A DNA stretch of 50,517 nucleotides from a virus, in the IMG/VR virus record IMGVR_UViG_3300027708_000100, positions 1 through 50,517 of that record; one strand, written 5' to 3'. The notes below the pieces were generated by a model. That model did no database searches and was not told where the DNA came from. It was given only the letters and a program-made list of their open reading frames with translations. Each line of letters opens with the position of its first letter. The stretch's first letter is position 1. The translations under genes were made by a program, and so were the position numbers. Below are positions 1 to 10,400 of the stretch, in pieces.

Positions 1-135
1 CCAAGGGTAAATATTATAGACATTAATGCTGTTGTAAATCCAGATGAGACAAGTGTTGATATTGTCATTGAATTTACTATTCTCAATACAACTGCTCCAA
101 TAAAACTAGAATTAACGCTAGAGAGAACACGATAA
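1..135 (+). CDS. 25: Baseplate wedge protein gp25, C-terminal fragment
   Basis: Frame 1 is open from the first base to TAA at 133-135 and encodes the last 44 residues of a protein whose start lies outside the window. The visible piece contains NIIDINAVVNPDETSVDI followed by a beta-strand-rich end closing in LERTR. This looks like the C-terminus of the GPW/gp25 lysozyme-like baseplate family, in which gp25 joins gp6 and gp53 in the wedge. The stop is immediately followed by the ATG of gp6, matching the 25-6 order common in aquatic T4-like phages. The assignment rests on a short fragment plus position. Confidence 0.75.
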   Translation, partial: PRVNIIDINAVVNPDETSVDIVIEFTILNTTAPIKLELTLERTR

Positions 136-1971
136 ATGGCTACCAGTAATAAAAAGATAAATGTCACAACATTAGATTTTGATGACATTAAAAACAACCT
201 TAAAGAATTTTTAAGTGGACAACAAGAATTTCAAGATTATGATTTTGAAGGTTCTGCCATGTCTGTTCTATTAGATGTGTTAGCATATAATACTCATTAT
301 AATGCGCTGTATAATAATATGGCTATTAATGAGATGTTTTTAGATTCTGCCAGAAAACGCAATAGCGTAGTTTCTTTATCTAAAATGCTTGGGTATTCTC
401 CACGTTCTGCCACATGTTCAACTGCTACTGTTAGTGTAACATTTTCTGCTCCAGGAAATCCTGCCACAAATTTAGTTTTACCAGCATATACTCCATTCAA
501 TACTACAGTAGATGGAGTAAATTATACATTTTATACAACAGGTGCAGTTGGCGCTACTAGTTCTACTGGTGTGTTTACTTTTCAAAATATACAACTTACT
601 GAAGGAACACCATTATCATTCAACTTTACTGTTGGTACTGGAAGCCGATACGTAATTCCAAATCCAAATGTTGATTTAAATACACTATCAGTAAGAATTC
701 AAGAAAATGCATCTTCATCAGTTTATACTGCATTTACTAAAGCAGAAACTATTATTGGTGCCAATTCAACCAGTAAAATATATTGGGTAAAAGAAATCGA
801 TGAAGCTCTTTATGAAATAACATTTGGAGACAATAATATTGGAGCAGCATTACAAAATGGAAATATTGTACATTTAAATTATTTTGTTTCAAGTTTAGAT
901 GCACCAAATAAAGCAAGAACTTTTTCATATAGTGGTGGCACATTAATTGCAGGAGCAAATGTTAGTGTAACTACTACTGGTATTTCTTCTAATGGCGCAG
1001 CAGCTGAGGATATCGATAGCATTCGTTTTAATGCTCCGAGAATGTATTCCGCACAAAATAGAGCGGTTACTCCAGACGATTATAAAGCTATTGTATATTC
1101 ATTATTTTCTGACGCAGCATCTGTAACATGCTGGGGTGGTGAAGATAATGTTCCTCCCGTTTATGGTAAGGTGTATGTTTGTGTTAAACCAAAAGACGCA
1201 AACAAACTTACAACAACACAAAAATCTGCATTAATATCTACAATTCTGCAGCAACGAAATGTAGTTTCTGTTATCCCAACAATTGTAGATCCAGAATATA
1301 TTAATATTGGATTAACAACAACAGTATATTATAATGAACAAGCAACAGCAAAATCTTCTTCGGATATTGCTGCTCTTGTAACAAATACAATTAATGCATA
1401 TAATGTTAATGAACTAGATAGATTTGATGGTGTATTTAGATTCTCTAAATTAAGTAAATTAATTGATAATTCTGATCAAGCAATTGTTAGTAATATAACA
1501 ACTGTTTTACTACGTAGAGCACTACTTGTTCGCTATAATACATCAGCCCAATATCTACTTAATATTATTAATCCTATTTGGAGTTCAGGATCTCCTGAAG
1601 AATCATTTAAGAGCACTGGATTTTATATCGCAGGAAGTGATGAGATTCATTATCTCGATGACGACGGTATTCAACATGTTCGCTTGTTTAAATATGGCGC
1701 AAATGGTATTAAAGTTATTGTAAATCCAACAATTGGAAATATAGATTATAATAATGGTGTTGTAGATATTAAAAATTTACATATTACGGCTTTGGCAGAT
1801 TTAGATTTAGAAATTTCAATACGCCCATTATCTAATGATGTAGTATCAGCATTAACACAAATTGTTCATATTGCACCAGAACATTTAAAGGTTGTAGCAA
1901 TACCTGATGCAACAGCTTCTGGCGACCTACGTGGTGGTTATAATTATACCTTTACTTCTAGTCGTTCATAA
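136..1971 (+). CDS. 6: Baseplate wedge protein gp6 (baseplate J-like)
   Basis: This 611-residue protein is close to the length of T4 gp6 (about 660). The N-terminus (residues 10-90) carries the typical gp6 signature: a LDFDDIKNNLKEFL start, FEGSAMSVLLDVLAYNTHYNA, then NEMFLDSARKRNSVVSLSKMLGY. A baseplate-J-like middle part has the segment APRMYSAQNRAVTPDDYKA at about residues 305-323. gp6 dimers form the continuous ring that links the wedges around the hub. The start ATG directly abuts the stop of gp25, and the next gene begins 2 bases after its stop, so these genes are almost certainly translated from one message. Confidence 0.93.
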   Translation: MATSNKKINVTTLDFDDIKNNLKEFLSGQQEFQDYDFEGSAMSVLLDVLAYNTHYNALYNNMAINEMFLDSARKRNSVVSLSKMLGYSPRSATCSTATVSVTFSAPGNPATNLVLPAYTPFNTTVDGVNYTFYTTGAVGATSSTGVFTFQNIQLTEGTPLSFNFTVGTGSRYVIPNPNVDLNTLSVRIQENASSSVYTAFTKAETIIGANSTSKIYWVKEIDEALYEITFGDNNIGAALQNGNIVHLNYFVSSLDAPNKARTFSYSGGTLIAGANVSVTTTGISSNGAAAEDIDSIRFNAPRMYSAQNRAVTPDDYKAIVYSLFSDAASVTCWGGEDNVPPVYGKVYVCVKPKDANKLTTTQKSALISTILQQRNVVSVIPTIVDPEYINIGLTTTVYYNEQATAKSSSDIAALVTNTINAYNVNELDRFDGVFRFSKLSKLIDNSDQAIVSNITTVLLRRALLVRYNTSAQYLLNIINPIWSSGSPEESFKSTGFYIAGSDEIHYLDDDGIQHVRLFKYGANGIKVIVNPTIGNIDYNNGVVDIKNLHITALADLDLEISIRPLSNDVVSALTQIVHIAPEHLKVVAIPDATASGDLRGGYNYTFTSSRS

Positions 1972-1973
1972 TA

Positions 1974-4139
1974 ATGGCAATTAAAAAACCTAAAATATCA
2001 TCCATAGTAGCATCTCAGCTACCTGAATTCGTCAGGGATGAATATCAAACATTCGTTGATTTTTTAAAAGCATATTACGAGTTTTTAGAAAATACTCAAG
2101 AAGATCCTGTAACTCTAAAAGATTTAGATACAACTCTTGATTCTTTTATCACTTACTTTAAATCTGAACTTGCGCAAAAATTACCATATTCTACAGTTGA
2201 TGAGAGATTCTTATTAACAAGAATTAAAGATTTATACCTAGCAAAAGGTAGTGAATCATCATTTCGTTTATTATTCAGAATCTTATTTAATAAAGAAATT
2301 GAAATTGATTATCCTTCAACTCAGATGCTACGTGCTTCTGATGGTAAATGGAATCAAGACGTTTCAGTTTTTGTTAAAATATTAGTTGGTAATCCTCAGG
2401 ATATTGTTGGTAAATTAGTAGACGTAGTTACTACAACCAAAGTTATTAGAGTTTTAGTAGATCGACGCCAATATGTTGAAGTTGAAGTTGATCGTGCAAT
2501 TAGAATATCAGATAATGTCTATGAATTTATTTTAGATCGTAGATTTTTTGGAACAGTATCAGTTGGTGATACTTTAAGATATCTTGATAATAATAATAAT
2601 TTAGTTTTTAATGGTATTATTTTACCAACCACATCAGCATTAGTTGTTGAAAAACCAGGAACTGGTTTTAAAGTTGGTGATCTTTATAATATTACAAACT
2701 TTAATGGTTATGGAACTATTCTAAAAGTTGCAGCAGTAGATGCATCTGGCGGTATAGCTCAGGGACAATTTATTAAATATGGTATTGGGTATACTACTGA
2801 TTTTAGTTCTTCTATAACTTCGCAGAAAGGTCAAGACCTCTCATCAAGTATTGGAACTATTATTAATCGTGTAGATACTGCAACAACTACAATTAATCTA
2901 CAAGGTACACTAAGTGTAACTAATAATTCAACAACAGTAACAGGTACCAGTTCTTTCTTTACTACTGAAGTTGCAGCTGGTGATTATTTATTTTTACCAA
3001 ATGGTTATTATACTGTTAGTAGTGTTACTAACAATACGACTTTAGTATTAACATCTGCGTATCTTGGAACTACTCAATCTAGTTTATCTACTATTCAAAG
3101 AGCAAGACCTGGTGGTGGATTACGCAACTTTGTTAAATTAGGCATTGCTGAAAGCATGGCTGGTTTTTCTGAAAGTGGATCTATTAATACTGCTGATTAT
3201 AATTTACCAGTAACTACTACTCTAACTGGGACACTTACTGCTACAAATGGTAGTCCAACTGTTACTGGTTCTGGAACTTTGTTTTCTTCACAAGTGGCAT
3301 ATGGTGATTATTTAACTTTAGGTTCTGGAACATATATTGTTTCAACTGTTAATAGTGATACTAGTATAACATTAAGTTCAAATTATACTGGCACAACTTC
3401 AAGTTCTCTAACATCTGTATCCAACTTACGCCCTGCAGGAATTGACGGAACGTATGCTGGTTTAACTATCAGAGAGTTTGGAATTAGTAGTGTTAGCTCA
3501 GTAACAACAGTAACTGAACCTGCCATTATTCGCGTATCTCTTGGATCTCTTGCTAAATATCCAGGATATTATGTTACTAATGATGGTTTCTTAGATGATG
3601 CTGTTTATATTCAGGATAGTCGCTATTATCAAGCATTTTCTTATGTAATTAAAATTGATCAATCTTTAAATACATATAAAACTATTGTTAAAAATTTAAT
3701 ACATCCATCGGGTATGGCTATATTCGGTGAGTATGACTTACGTAATGAATTTACAATTAATACTGCAATAGAATCATTAATCAAGATTCTTTCTATTACA
3801 GTAAATGATACAGCGAAATCAGGAACTAATTTAGAGATTAAAGATATCTCTAAAACTATAAATTCTGTTGTATATGATCATTATTTAAATAATGGGTATA
3901 CTTTAGATGATGACACGGTAAGTCCAATTGATATTGTTGGAACTGACCTAAATAGAACATTACCGTATTTTAATATACAAAAACCACTTGGAACGCAACC
4001 TACCTATGCTGGCGCTACTGAAGATTCTACAGCAGCACCAACAGATTCTGGTGGAATTATATTGTTTAACCCATATGGAGAAGCAGGATTCTTTTTAAAT
4101 GATTCTGGGTCATATGTTGGCGTACCATCTACATTCTAA
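1974..4139 (+). CDS. Baseplate/virion structural protein in the gp7 slot
   Basis: This 721-residue protein lies between gp6 and gp8, where T4 has the wedge organiser gp7, but I see no clear resemblance to T4 gp7 and it is shorter (T4 about 1030). The N-terminus (residues 10-120) has QLPEFVRDEYQTFVDFLKAY and KGSESSFRLLFRILF, which I associate with structural proteins of cyanophage-type T4-like phages. Two copies of a TTVTG-type beta module lie at about residues 310-365 (nt 2901-3066) and 415-475 (nt 3219-3399). The ending is Gly/Ser/Asp-rich. A wedge role follows from position; the exact T4 equivalence is uncertain. Confidence 0.65.
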   Translation: MAIKKPKISSIVASQLPEFVRDEYQTFVDFLKAYYEFLENTQEDPVTLKDLDTTLDSFITYFKSELAQKLPYSTVDERFLLTRIKDLYLAKGSESSFRLLFRILFNKEIEIDYPSTQMLRASDGKWNQDVSVFVKILVGNPQDIVGKLVDVVTTTKVIRVLVDRRQYVEVEVDRAIRISDNVYEFILDRRFFGTVSVGDTLRYLDNNNNLVFNGIILPTTSALVVEKPGTGFKVGDLYNITNFNGYGTILKVAAVDASGGIAQGQFIKYGIGYTTDFSSSITSQKGQDLSSSIGTIINRVDTATTTINLQGTLSVTNNSTTVTGTSSFFTTEVAAGDYLFLPNGYYTVSSVTNNTTLVLTSAYLGTTQSSLSTIQRARPGGGLRNFVKLGIAESMAGFSESGSINTADYNLPVTTTLTGTLTATNGSPTVTGSGTLFSSQVAYGDYLTLGSGTYIVSTVNSDTSITLSSNYTGTTSSSLTSVSNLRPAGIDGTYAGLTIREFGISSVSSVTTVTEPAIIRVSLGSLAKYPGYYVTNDGFLDDAVYIQDSRYYQAFSYVIKIDQSLNTYKTIVKNLIHPSGMAIFGEYDLRNEFTINTAIESLIKILSITVNDTAKSGTNLEIKDISKTINSVVYDHYLNNGYTLDDDTVSPIDIVGTDLNRTLPYFNIQKPLGTQPTYAGATEDSTAAPTDSGGIILFNPYGEAGFFLNDSGSYVGVPSTF

Positions 4140-4152
4140 TTAAGGAGATATA

Positions 4153-4596
4153 ATGAATTTACAAGACACATTTAAACCTACTGGCGAACTTGAAGTAGTA
4201 GTTCGAGATAGTCTAGGTAATATTAAACAAGCATTTAAAGCAAAAAATTTAGTTGTTGCAGCAGGTAAAACTTATATTGCTTCACGTATTGTTGGAACTT
4301 CTTCTAACATTATGTCCCATATGGCTATTGGCACATCAACATCAACTCCAACTTCAACAGATACGCAGTTAGGTACTGAGGCTGGTCGTGTTACTTTGGC
4401 TTCTGCCTCTAACTCTGCAAATGCTATAACTTACACTGCTACATTCCCAGCAGGCACAGCTACTGGTGCTATTACTGAGGCTGCAGTTTTAAACTCTTCT
4501 ACTACTGGCACTATGCTTTGCCGCACAACTTTCCCAGTTGTTAATAAAGCAGCTGGTGATTCTATTGCTGTTACTTGGGTAGTTACAATTAGCTAA
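4153..4596 (+). CDS. Small virion structural protein (beta-rich, unknown)
   Basis: A 147-residue, Thr/Ala/Ser-rich protein preceded by a strong ribosome site (TAAGGAG 7-8 bases before ATG). It opens with GELEVVVRDSLGNIKQ, then a segment with NLVVAAGKTYIASRI and MSHMAIGTSTSTPT. The architecture (strand, 'K-N-L-V-x-x-x-G-K' turn, then alternating short strands) recalls the ends of the 616-residue protein at 20427-22277, which has YKNIVTTYGKDMLLNTTF and a similar C-terminal strand pattern. No signal peptide or membrane segment is visible. Wedged between two baseplate genes, it is probably a baseplate or fibre-attachment component; function unknown. Confidence 0.6.
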   Translation: MNLQDTFKPTGELEVVVRDSLGNIKQAFKAKNLVVAAGKTYIASRIVGTSSNIMSHMAIGTSTSTPTSTDTQLGTEAGRVTLASASNSANAITYTATFPAGTATGAITEAAVLNSSTTGTMLCRTTFPVVNKAAGDSIAVTWVVTIS

Positions 4597-4609
4597 TCGG
4601 AAAATATAA

Positions 4610-7426
4610 ATGTCATCATTACTAAAATCTCCGTTAGACAATGCTATTGCTAGCGCAGTATATAATGAAATTCAAAACCGAAGCGCAAGATACTATTATT
4701 TCTTAGGGGAAACTTTACGTTGGACGGATGAAACAAATCCTCCAATCCCTGTTGATAGTTATTCGTATGAACTTGCGACACGTAATGAAATTATTACAAT
4801 GAAGGGGATTAACTCCACTGATGTGGCTTTTGTTATTCCACGTAAAGACTGGGTTACAGGTCAAATATGGGATATGTATGATGACCAATATAGTACTGAA
4901 GTTCAAGGTATTAATTTAATTGGTGGAGGATATGGCTATTCATCAACTCCTACAATTACTATTACTGGTGGTGGCGGTAGTGGTGCTTCTGCTGCAGCAA
5001 GTTTAACTGATGGTGTAATAACAGGTATAACACTTTCATCTCGTGGTTCTGGATACACGTCTATTCCAACAGTTGCTGTTTCAGGTGGTGGTGGGACAGG
5101 TGCTATTGCTACTGCAGTAGTTACTATTGCTCCATCTGGTGCACAAAGACTAGAAGATACTAATTGCTATGTATTAACTGATGAATTTAACGTATATAAA
5201 TGTTTAGATAATAATAACAATGCAGTTTCTACATATAAACCAGTTGGTACTGTTGTAGATCCAGTTATTATGCCAGATGGATATATGTGGAAATATTTGT
5301 ACAGTATTCCAATTGCATTACGTAATAAATTTTTAACTGACGTTTATATGCCAGTTGTTAACTCAATTCGCTCTCAGTTCTATTCTGGTGGTGAATTATT
5401 AAATGTTAAAATTGATAATGCAGGTCAAAACTATACTTTTGCAAATATTAGTGTTTCTGGAGATGGATACCGCCCAGCAGATCCGCTATTATTGAAATCA
5501 ATAACCCTGTCATCGGGTGGTACTGGATATACTTCAGGTGCCACATTATCTATTGCTCCTCCATTTAACGGAGCAAATACATGGGTTTCAGGTGTTGGTA
5601 TCCTTCTTGGTCAGAAAGTTGAGTATAATAATAACCTTTATGAAGCAACAGTTTCTGGAGCTCTTGCTTCTCCAGGTCCATCCCACAAATCTGGTGTAGT
5701 TGCTAATGGCACTTCTGCTCTTAAATATATTGGAACTCGCGCAACTGGAACATTAACTGTTTCTAGTGGCGTTGTTACTAGTTATACTTTAAATGGGCAA
5801 GTATTCGATATTACAATTACTAATGGTGGGTTAGGATATAGTTCTGCGCCAACATTAACTATGGCTGGCGGTAGTGGTTCAGGATTTATCGGTCAAGCCG
5901 TAATGAATGGAACATCAGTATCTAGAGTTTATATTTCTGACTCTGGCCAGAATTATACTTCTTTGCCAACAATAGCATTTGGAACTTCATGGGCATCAAC
6001 AACAGCAGTAACAGTCGGCCAACAGCTTTATTATTCAAATAGACTTTATACAGTTACTGTTGCTGGAACTACTAGTTCTACTGCTCCAACAATTACAGGT
6101 TCTGTGGCAACTATTCCAGTAACAAATGGTGGAGCAGGATATGTATCTTCTCCTACGTTTATTGTGAGTAATCCAGACGTTTCTTCTGGTAGTGCTGCTA
6201 TTGTTACTGCAAATATTTCTGGTGGAGTAATTACTTCTATTACAGTATCATCAGGTGGAACAGGTTATATTAATATTCCAACAGTAACATTCTCAGGTGG
6301 TGGCGGTGGTGTAGGATTAGTTCTTGGAACACCTACTCTACAAACTGCTACTAATGGAACTGCAACACTAAAATATGCTGGCGTTACTGCAACAGGAACA
6401 GTTAATTTAAAATATGGTTCTGGATATTCGTCATTACCAGTCATAACTATTACTCCAGTTTCAGCAGGTAGTGGTGCTACTGGGTATTTTGTTGGTGTTA
6501 AATCTGAAGCAAAACTTACTCCATTAATTTCAAATGGCCAAATTACTTCTGTTAGTATTGATGATGGTGGCGTGGGTTATACTTATGCAAACTTATCAGT
6601 GTCAGGAGATGGAGATTCTGGACAAGTAACCGCAGATTTATCTCCAGGTGATATCAACACACTACAAGCAAATACAGAATTATTAACACCAGATGGTCGT
6701 ATTATGGCATACCCAATTATTTCTGGTGGCTATGGTTACGGCTCAGATTTTCCAGTAACTATTACTGGTGATGGTACAGGTGCTTCTGCAATTGCCCATG
6801 TATTAAATGGTACAGTAAAGAAAATTGAAGTTATAAATTATGGTTTAGGATATAAATGGTGTAAAGTATCATTTGACCAAGGAAGTGGGGTTGGTGCGCT
6901 TGCTCGTGGTGTCCAAGCTCCATATGGTGGTCATGGTAAAGACCCAATTACTGGCATGTTTGCTAAAAGATTAATGTTTTATAGTAATATGTCCAAAGAT
7001 ACAAATCAAGGGTTTACTGTAAATAATGATTTCCGTCAATTAGGGATTATTAAAAACCCAAGACAATTTGGTGCATATGGTAACTTGGCAAGTAGCCTTG
7101 CTTCTGCTTGTTATGTTATTACAGCATATGTTGATACGGTTAATTTTACACAAGATATGCAAGTTCGTCTAGGCTCATCTACTGGTCCGTTATTTAGAAT
7201 AGTAGCTTTGACTACAACTGGTGTTTTATTACAATCTCTTGATAACGCAGTTCCAGTTGTTGGTAATGTATTTTTAAATGCTGCAGGAAATACTTTTGCG
7301 GCATCAGGGGTAACTCCTCCAACAGCAGATAAATATTCAGGTAATATATTGTTTATAGATAATAAAGTAGCCTTTACCCCAACTGCGGATCAAAACGTAA
7401 CACTGCGAACTGTTATAAATTTCTAA
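4610..7426 (+). CDS. 8: Baseplate wedge protein gp8, expanded by inserted modules
   Basis: At 938 residues this is almost three times T4 gp8 (334). The gp8 core is recognisable in three pieces: residues 1-96 with VAFVIPRKDW (T4 has a matching IPRRDW), residues 178-260 with YKCLDNNNN and PDGYMWKYLYSIP (T4 DGYVWEYLFEIP), and residues 772-938 with FYSNM, NDFRQLGI and the terminal QNVTLRTVINF. The rest is inserted material: GxGY glycine-rich repeats at about 97-178 and in several blocks from 261 to 770, plus two CBM5/12-like segments beginning at nt 5577 and 5981. gp8 dimerises and links gp7, gp10 and gp6 in the wedge; the insertions presumably face the outside. A short AT-rich spacer and a weak ribosome site precede the start. 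Confidence 0.85.
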   Translation: MSSLLKSPLDNAIASAVYNEIQNRSARYYYFLGETLRWTDETNPPIPVDSYSYELATRNEIITMKGINSTDVAFVIPRKDWVTGQIWDMYDDQYSTEVQGINLIGGGYGYSSTPTITITGGGGSGASAAASLTDGVITGITLSSRGSGYTSIPTVAVSGGGGTGAIATAVVTIAPSGAQRLEDTNCYVLTDEFNVYKCLDNNNNAVSTYKPVGTVVDPVIMPDGYMWKYLYSIPIALRNKFLTDVYMPVVNSIRSQFYSGGELLNVKIDNAGQNYTFANISVSGDGYRPADPLLLKSITLSSGGTGYTSGATLSIAPPFNGANTWVSGVGILLGQKVEYNNNLYEATVSGALASPGPSHKSGVVANGTSALKYIGTRATGTLTVSSGVVTSYTLNGQVFDITITNGGLGYSSAPTLTMAGGSGSGFIGQAVMNGTSVSRVYISDSGQNYTSLPTIAFGTSWASTTAVTVGQQLYYSNRLYTVTVAGTTSSTAPTITGSVATIPVTNGGAGYVSSPTFIVSNPDVSSGSAAIVTANISGGVITSITVSSGGTGYINIPTVTFSGGGGGVGLVLGTPTLQTATNGTATLKYAGVTATGTVNLKYGSGYSSLPVITITPVSAGSGATGYFVGVKSEAKLTPLISNGQITSVSIDDGGVGYTYANLSVSGDGDSGQVTADLSPGDINTLQANTELLTPDGRIMAYPIISGGYGYGSDFPVTITGDGTGASAIAHVLNGTVKKIEVINYGLGYKWCKVSFDQGSGVGALARGVQAPYGGHGKDPITGMFAKRLMFYSNMSKDTNQGFTVNNDFRQLGIIKNPRQFGAYGNLASSLASACYVITAYVDTVNFTQDMQVRLGSSTGPLFRIVALTTTGVLLQSLDNAVPVVGNVFLNAAGNTFAASGVTPPTADKYSGNILFIDNKVAFTPTADQNVTLRTVINF
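4900..6880 (+). repeat. GxGY glycine-rich repeats within gp8
   Basis: Repeated protein motif of the form [ST]xGxGYxSxPTVTxSGGGGxGA followed by a short strand containing GxITSITV. Clear copies start near nt 4921, 5026, 5500, 5821, 5938, 6112, 6250, 6412, 6550, 6721 and 6835. They lie outside the three recognisable gp8 core segments, so they are insertions. The same motif is present in gp14 and gp18 of this phage. Confidence 0.85.
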
Positions 7427-7427
7427 C

Positions 7428-7434
7428 ATAAATA
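7428..7434 (+). promoter_or_regulatory. Late-type promoter box (ATAAATA)
   Basis: ATAAATA directly after the gp8 stop, about 26 bases before the ATG of the 2204-residue gene. It matches the T4 late -10 element TATAAATA at 7 of 8 positions and has no -35 element, as expected for a sliding-clamp-activated late promoter. The predicted start is near 7440, leaving a leader with the purine-rich AAAGAGTAAAAG. Confidence 0.5.
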
Positions 7435-7459
7435 AACAAATAACTTAAAGAGTAAAAGA

Positions 7460-10400
7460 ATGCTAGATTTCAATACCGAACCGTATAATGATGATTTCGA
7501 TGAAACTAAAAAGTTTTATCGTATTTTATATCGCCCATCCTTTGCGGTTCAGGCTCGCGAATTAACTCAAATGCAGAGCATTCTGCAGAATCAAATTAAA
7601 CGCCATGGTGATGCTATCTTTAAACAAGGTGCCATGGTTATCCCTGGTCAAGCGTCTATTCAAACTTCCACGCAGCCTGGAAATGGTGCTGATTATGTAA
7701 AATTACAAAGTTTATATAATGGAGTAGCAGTTGAAACATTCCTATCTTCTTTACTTGGTAAAACTTTAATTGGTCAAACTACTGGTGTAAAAGCAACAGT
7801 TACTTTTGTGCAAAGCGCACAAAGTGGCGATCCAACTACACTGTATCTAAACTATATCGTATCAGGAACAGATACAACAACCAAAACTTTTGCTTCTAAT
7901 GAAGTTTTAATAACATCTGATAATATATACTCAGTTGCAGTACAAAATGCTACAGGATCTACTGGAAAGGGTTCATTGGCCACCATTAATACTGGTGTTT
8001 ACTATATTAATGGTAATTTCTGTTTAGTAGATTCACAAACTATTGTTCTTGACAAGTATACAGCAAATCCAACTTATCGTATTGGTCTTTCTATTAGTGA
8101 AGAAATTATTACACCAGAGCAAGACGAAACTCTTTTAGATAATGCTCAGAATTCATTCAATTATGCAGCTCCTGGAGCGCATCGTTATTATATTGATTTA
8201 CAATTAACTAAAGTTGCAGTTAATGCTGTAACAGATTCTAACTTTATCGAATTGATTCGTGTTACTGATGGTGGTGTTAAAACTATTGTTGAAACCACTC
8301 AATATTCTTTAATTGGCGATGAACTTGCTCGTCGCACATATGATGAATCAGGCGATTATATCGTTAATGGTTTTGATGTTGATATTCGTGAACATCGTAA
8401 TAATAATCGTGGGACATGGGCATCAAATGCTGCATATCTAATTGGTGATATTGTAACCTATAATGGTATTACTTACACTGCATTAAATTCTGCAACTTCT
8501 ATTACAACACCACCAACTCATACATCAAGTTCTGCTTACGATGGTCCAGGTTCTACTGGTGTTAACTGGAACTATGATCTGGCTCCATTATATAATCGTG
8601 GTATTAATTTAAATGGTGATGAAACTAAACTTGCTGTTGGTATTGAACCAGGTAAAGGATATGTTCATGGATATGAAGTTGAAAAAACTGCCATAACATA
8701 TGTTCCTGTTCCTAAAGCACGTGATTACGTTCAAGCAACTGCTTCAGTAATTGATACTACTATTGGTAATTATATGTTGGTTACCAATGTAAATAATTTA
8801 CCACCAGTAGATACTTTAGATCTAGTATATCTATACAATAATATTACTGGATCAGGAAATCGTGGTGTTGCTACAGGAACTGCAGTTGGTACTGCTCGTA
8901 TTAGATTTATGGAATGGCATACTACCCTTCCAGTTGGATCTACTGCAGTTTATAAACTTGGTTTATTTGATGTTCAAATGAATACTGGATATTCATTTAA
9001 TGCTGATGTTAAATCTGTATATTACAGTCGTAGCAATTCAAAATTAAACTTTACTGCTGATATTAGTCCAGTTCTTACTCCATTAATTGGTTCTGTTACT
9101 GCTGCAGGAACTACTGTTACTGGTGTTAGCACATCTTTCTTGACCGATCTTAAAAATAATGATTTAATTCTTATCGGTGGTATTAATGGAAGCTATCGTA
9201 GGGTTGCTGGTACACCATCGGCTCAGGGTACTTTAGTTGTAGATTCTACAATAACTGTTACTGGTGCAACTATTGCTAAATGTACTACTCAAATTCTAGA
9301 ATCAAATAAACAATCATTAATATATTCACTACCGTATAATGCAATACGTTCTATGCGAACTGCTGGTACTGGTGGAACTAATAATACTACATTTTATTGC
9401 TATCAGAAATTTACTCAAACTGCAACTGGAACATCAGTAACTTTAAGTACTTCTGGCACATTTGCGCCAGCAGCAGAACAAACAAATTATATTGTAGTTG
9501 ATAATGATTCTACTGCTGGCGGTACAGTTATTACTCCAGTATCAATAACCCCTTCTGGGTCAACATGTAATATTGTTGTTCCTGCTGGTCAGTCTGGACG
9601 CTCCATTACTGTTATTGCAGCAGTTATTAGAAATGGTTCTGGATTTGAAAAAACCAAAACTTTAACTAATACTTCTGAAACCTTTATTACACAAACTGCT
9701 GCTCAAGCCAGTGTTATTTACTTAGATAAAGCAGATTTATTTAAAATTGTAAGTATTACAATGGCTCCAGGAGTTGCGTTTGGTTCTACTCCTTCTTCTG
9801 CTCAGTATACTGTTGATATTTCAAATAGATATACCATTGATGCTGGCCAAAGATTTAGCCATTATGACTGGGCAACACTAACATTAAATCCATCTTTTGC
9901 TGCACCATCAAACCCAATTAAAGTAACTTATCAATATTTTGAGCATGGCGCAGGCGATTACTTTGATGTTAATTCATATAGCGGTATTGATTATAAACAA
10001 ATTCCTACATTATTAAGAGATGCTATTGATTATCGCCCACGTGTGGCCAATAAATCACTTGGTTCTAGAAACTTTACTGGAACTGGAAGTATTGTTTCTG
10101 GTGTTCCAAAACGTGGCCAAGCAGCAACAGCAGATTATAGTTATTATTTACCAAGAAAAGATAAAATTGCAGTAGATATTAATGGTAATTTATTTAATGT
10201 CATTGGAGTTTCTGCATTAGCTCCAGGATACCCAGCTGACCCTGCGTTAGGAATGGTATTATATTCATTAGACCTCTCTGCGTATACATTTACTGCTGAT
10301 GCTAATAATATATTGGCTAGGAAAGTTGACAACAAACGCTATACAATGCGCGACATTGGCAAATTAGAAAGCAGAATTAATAATTTAGAATATTATACTT

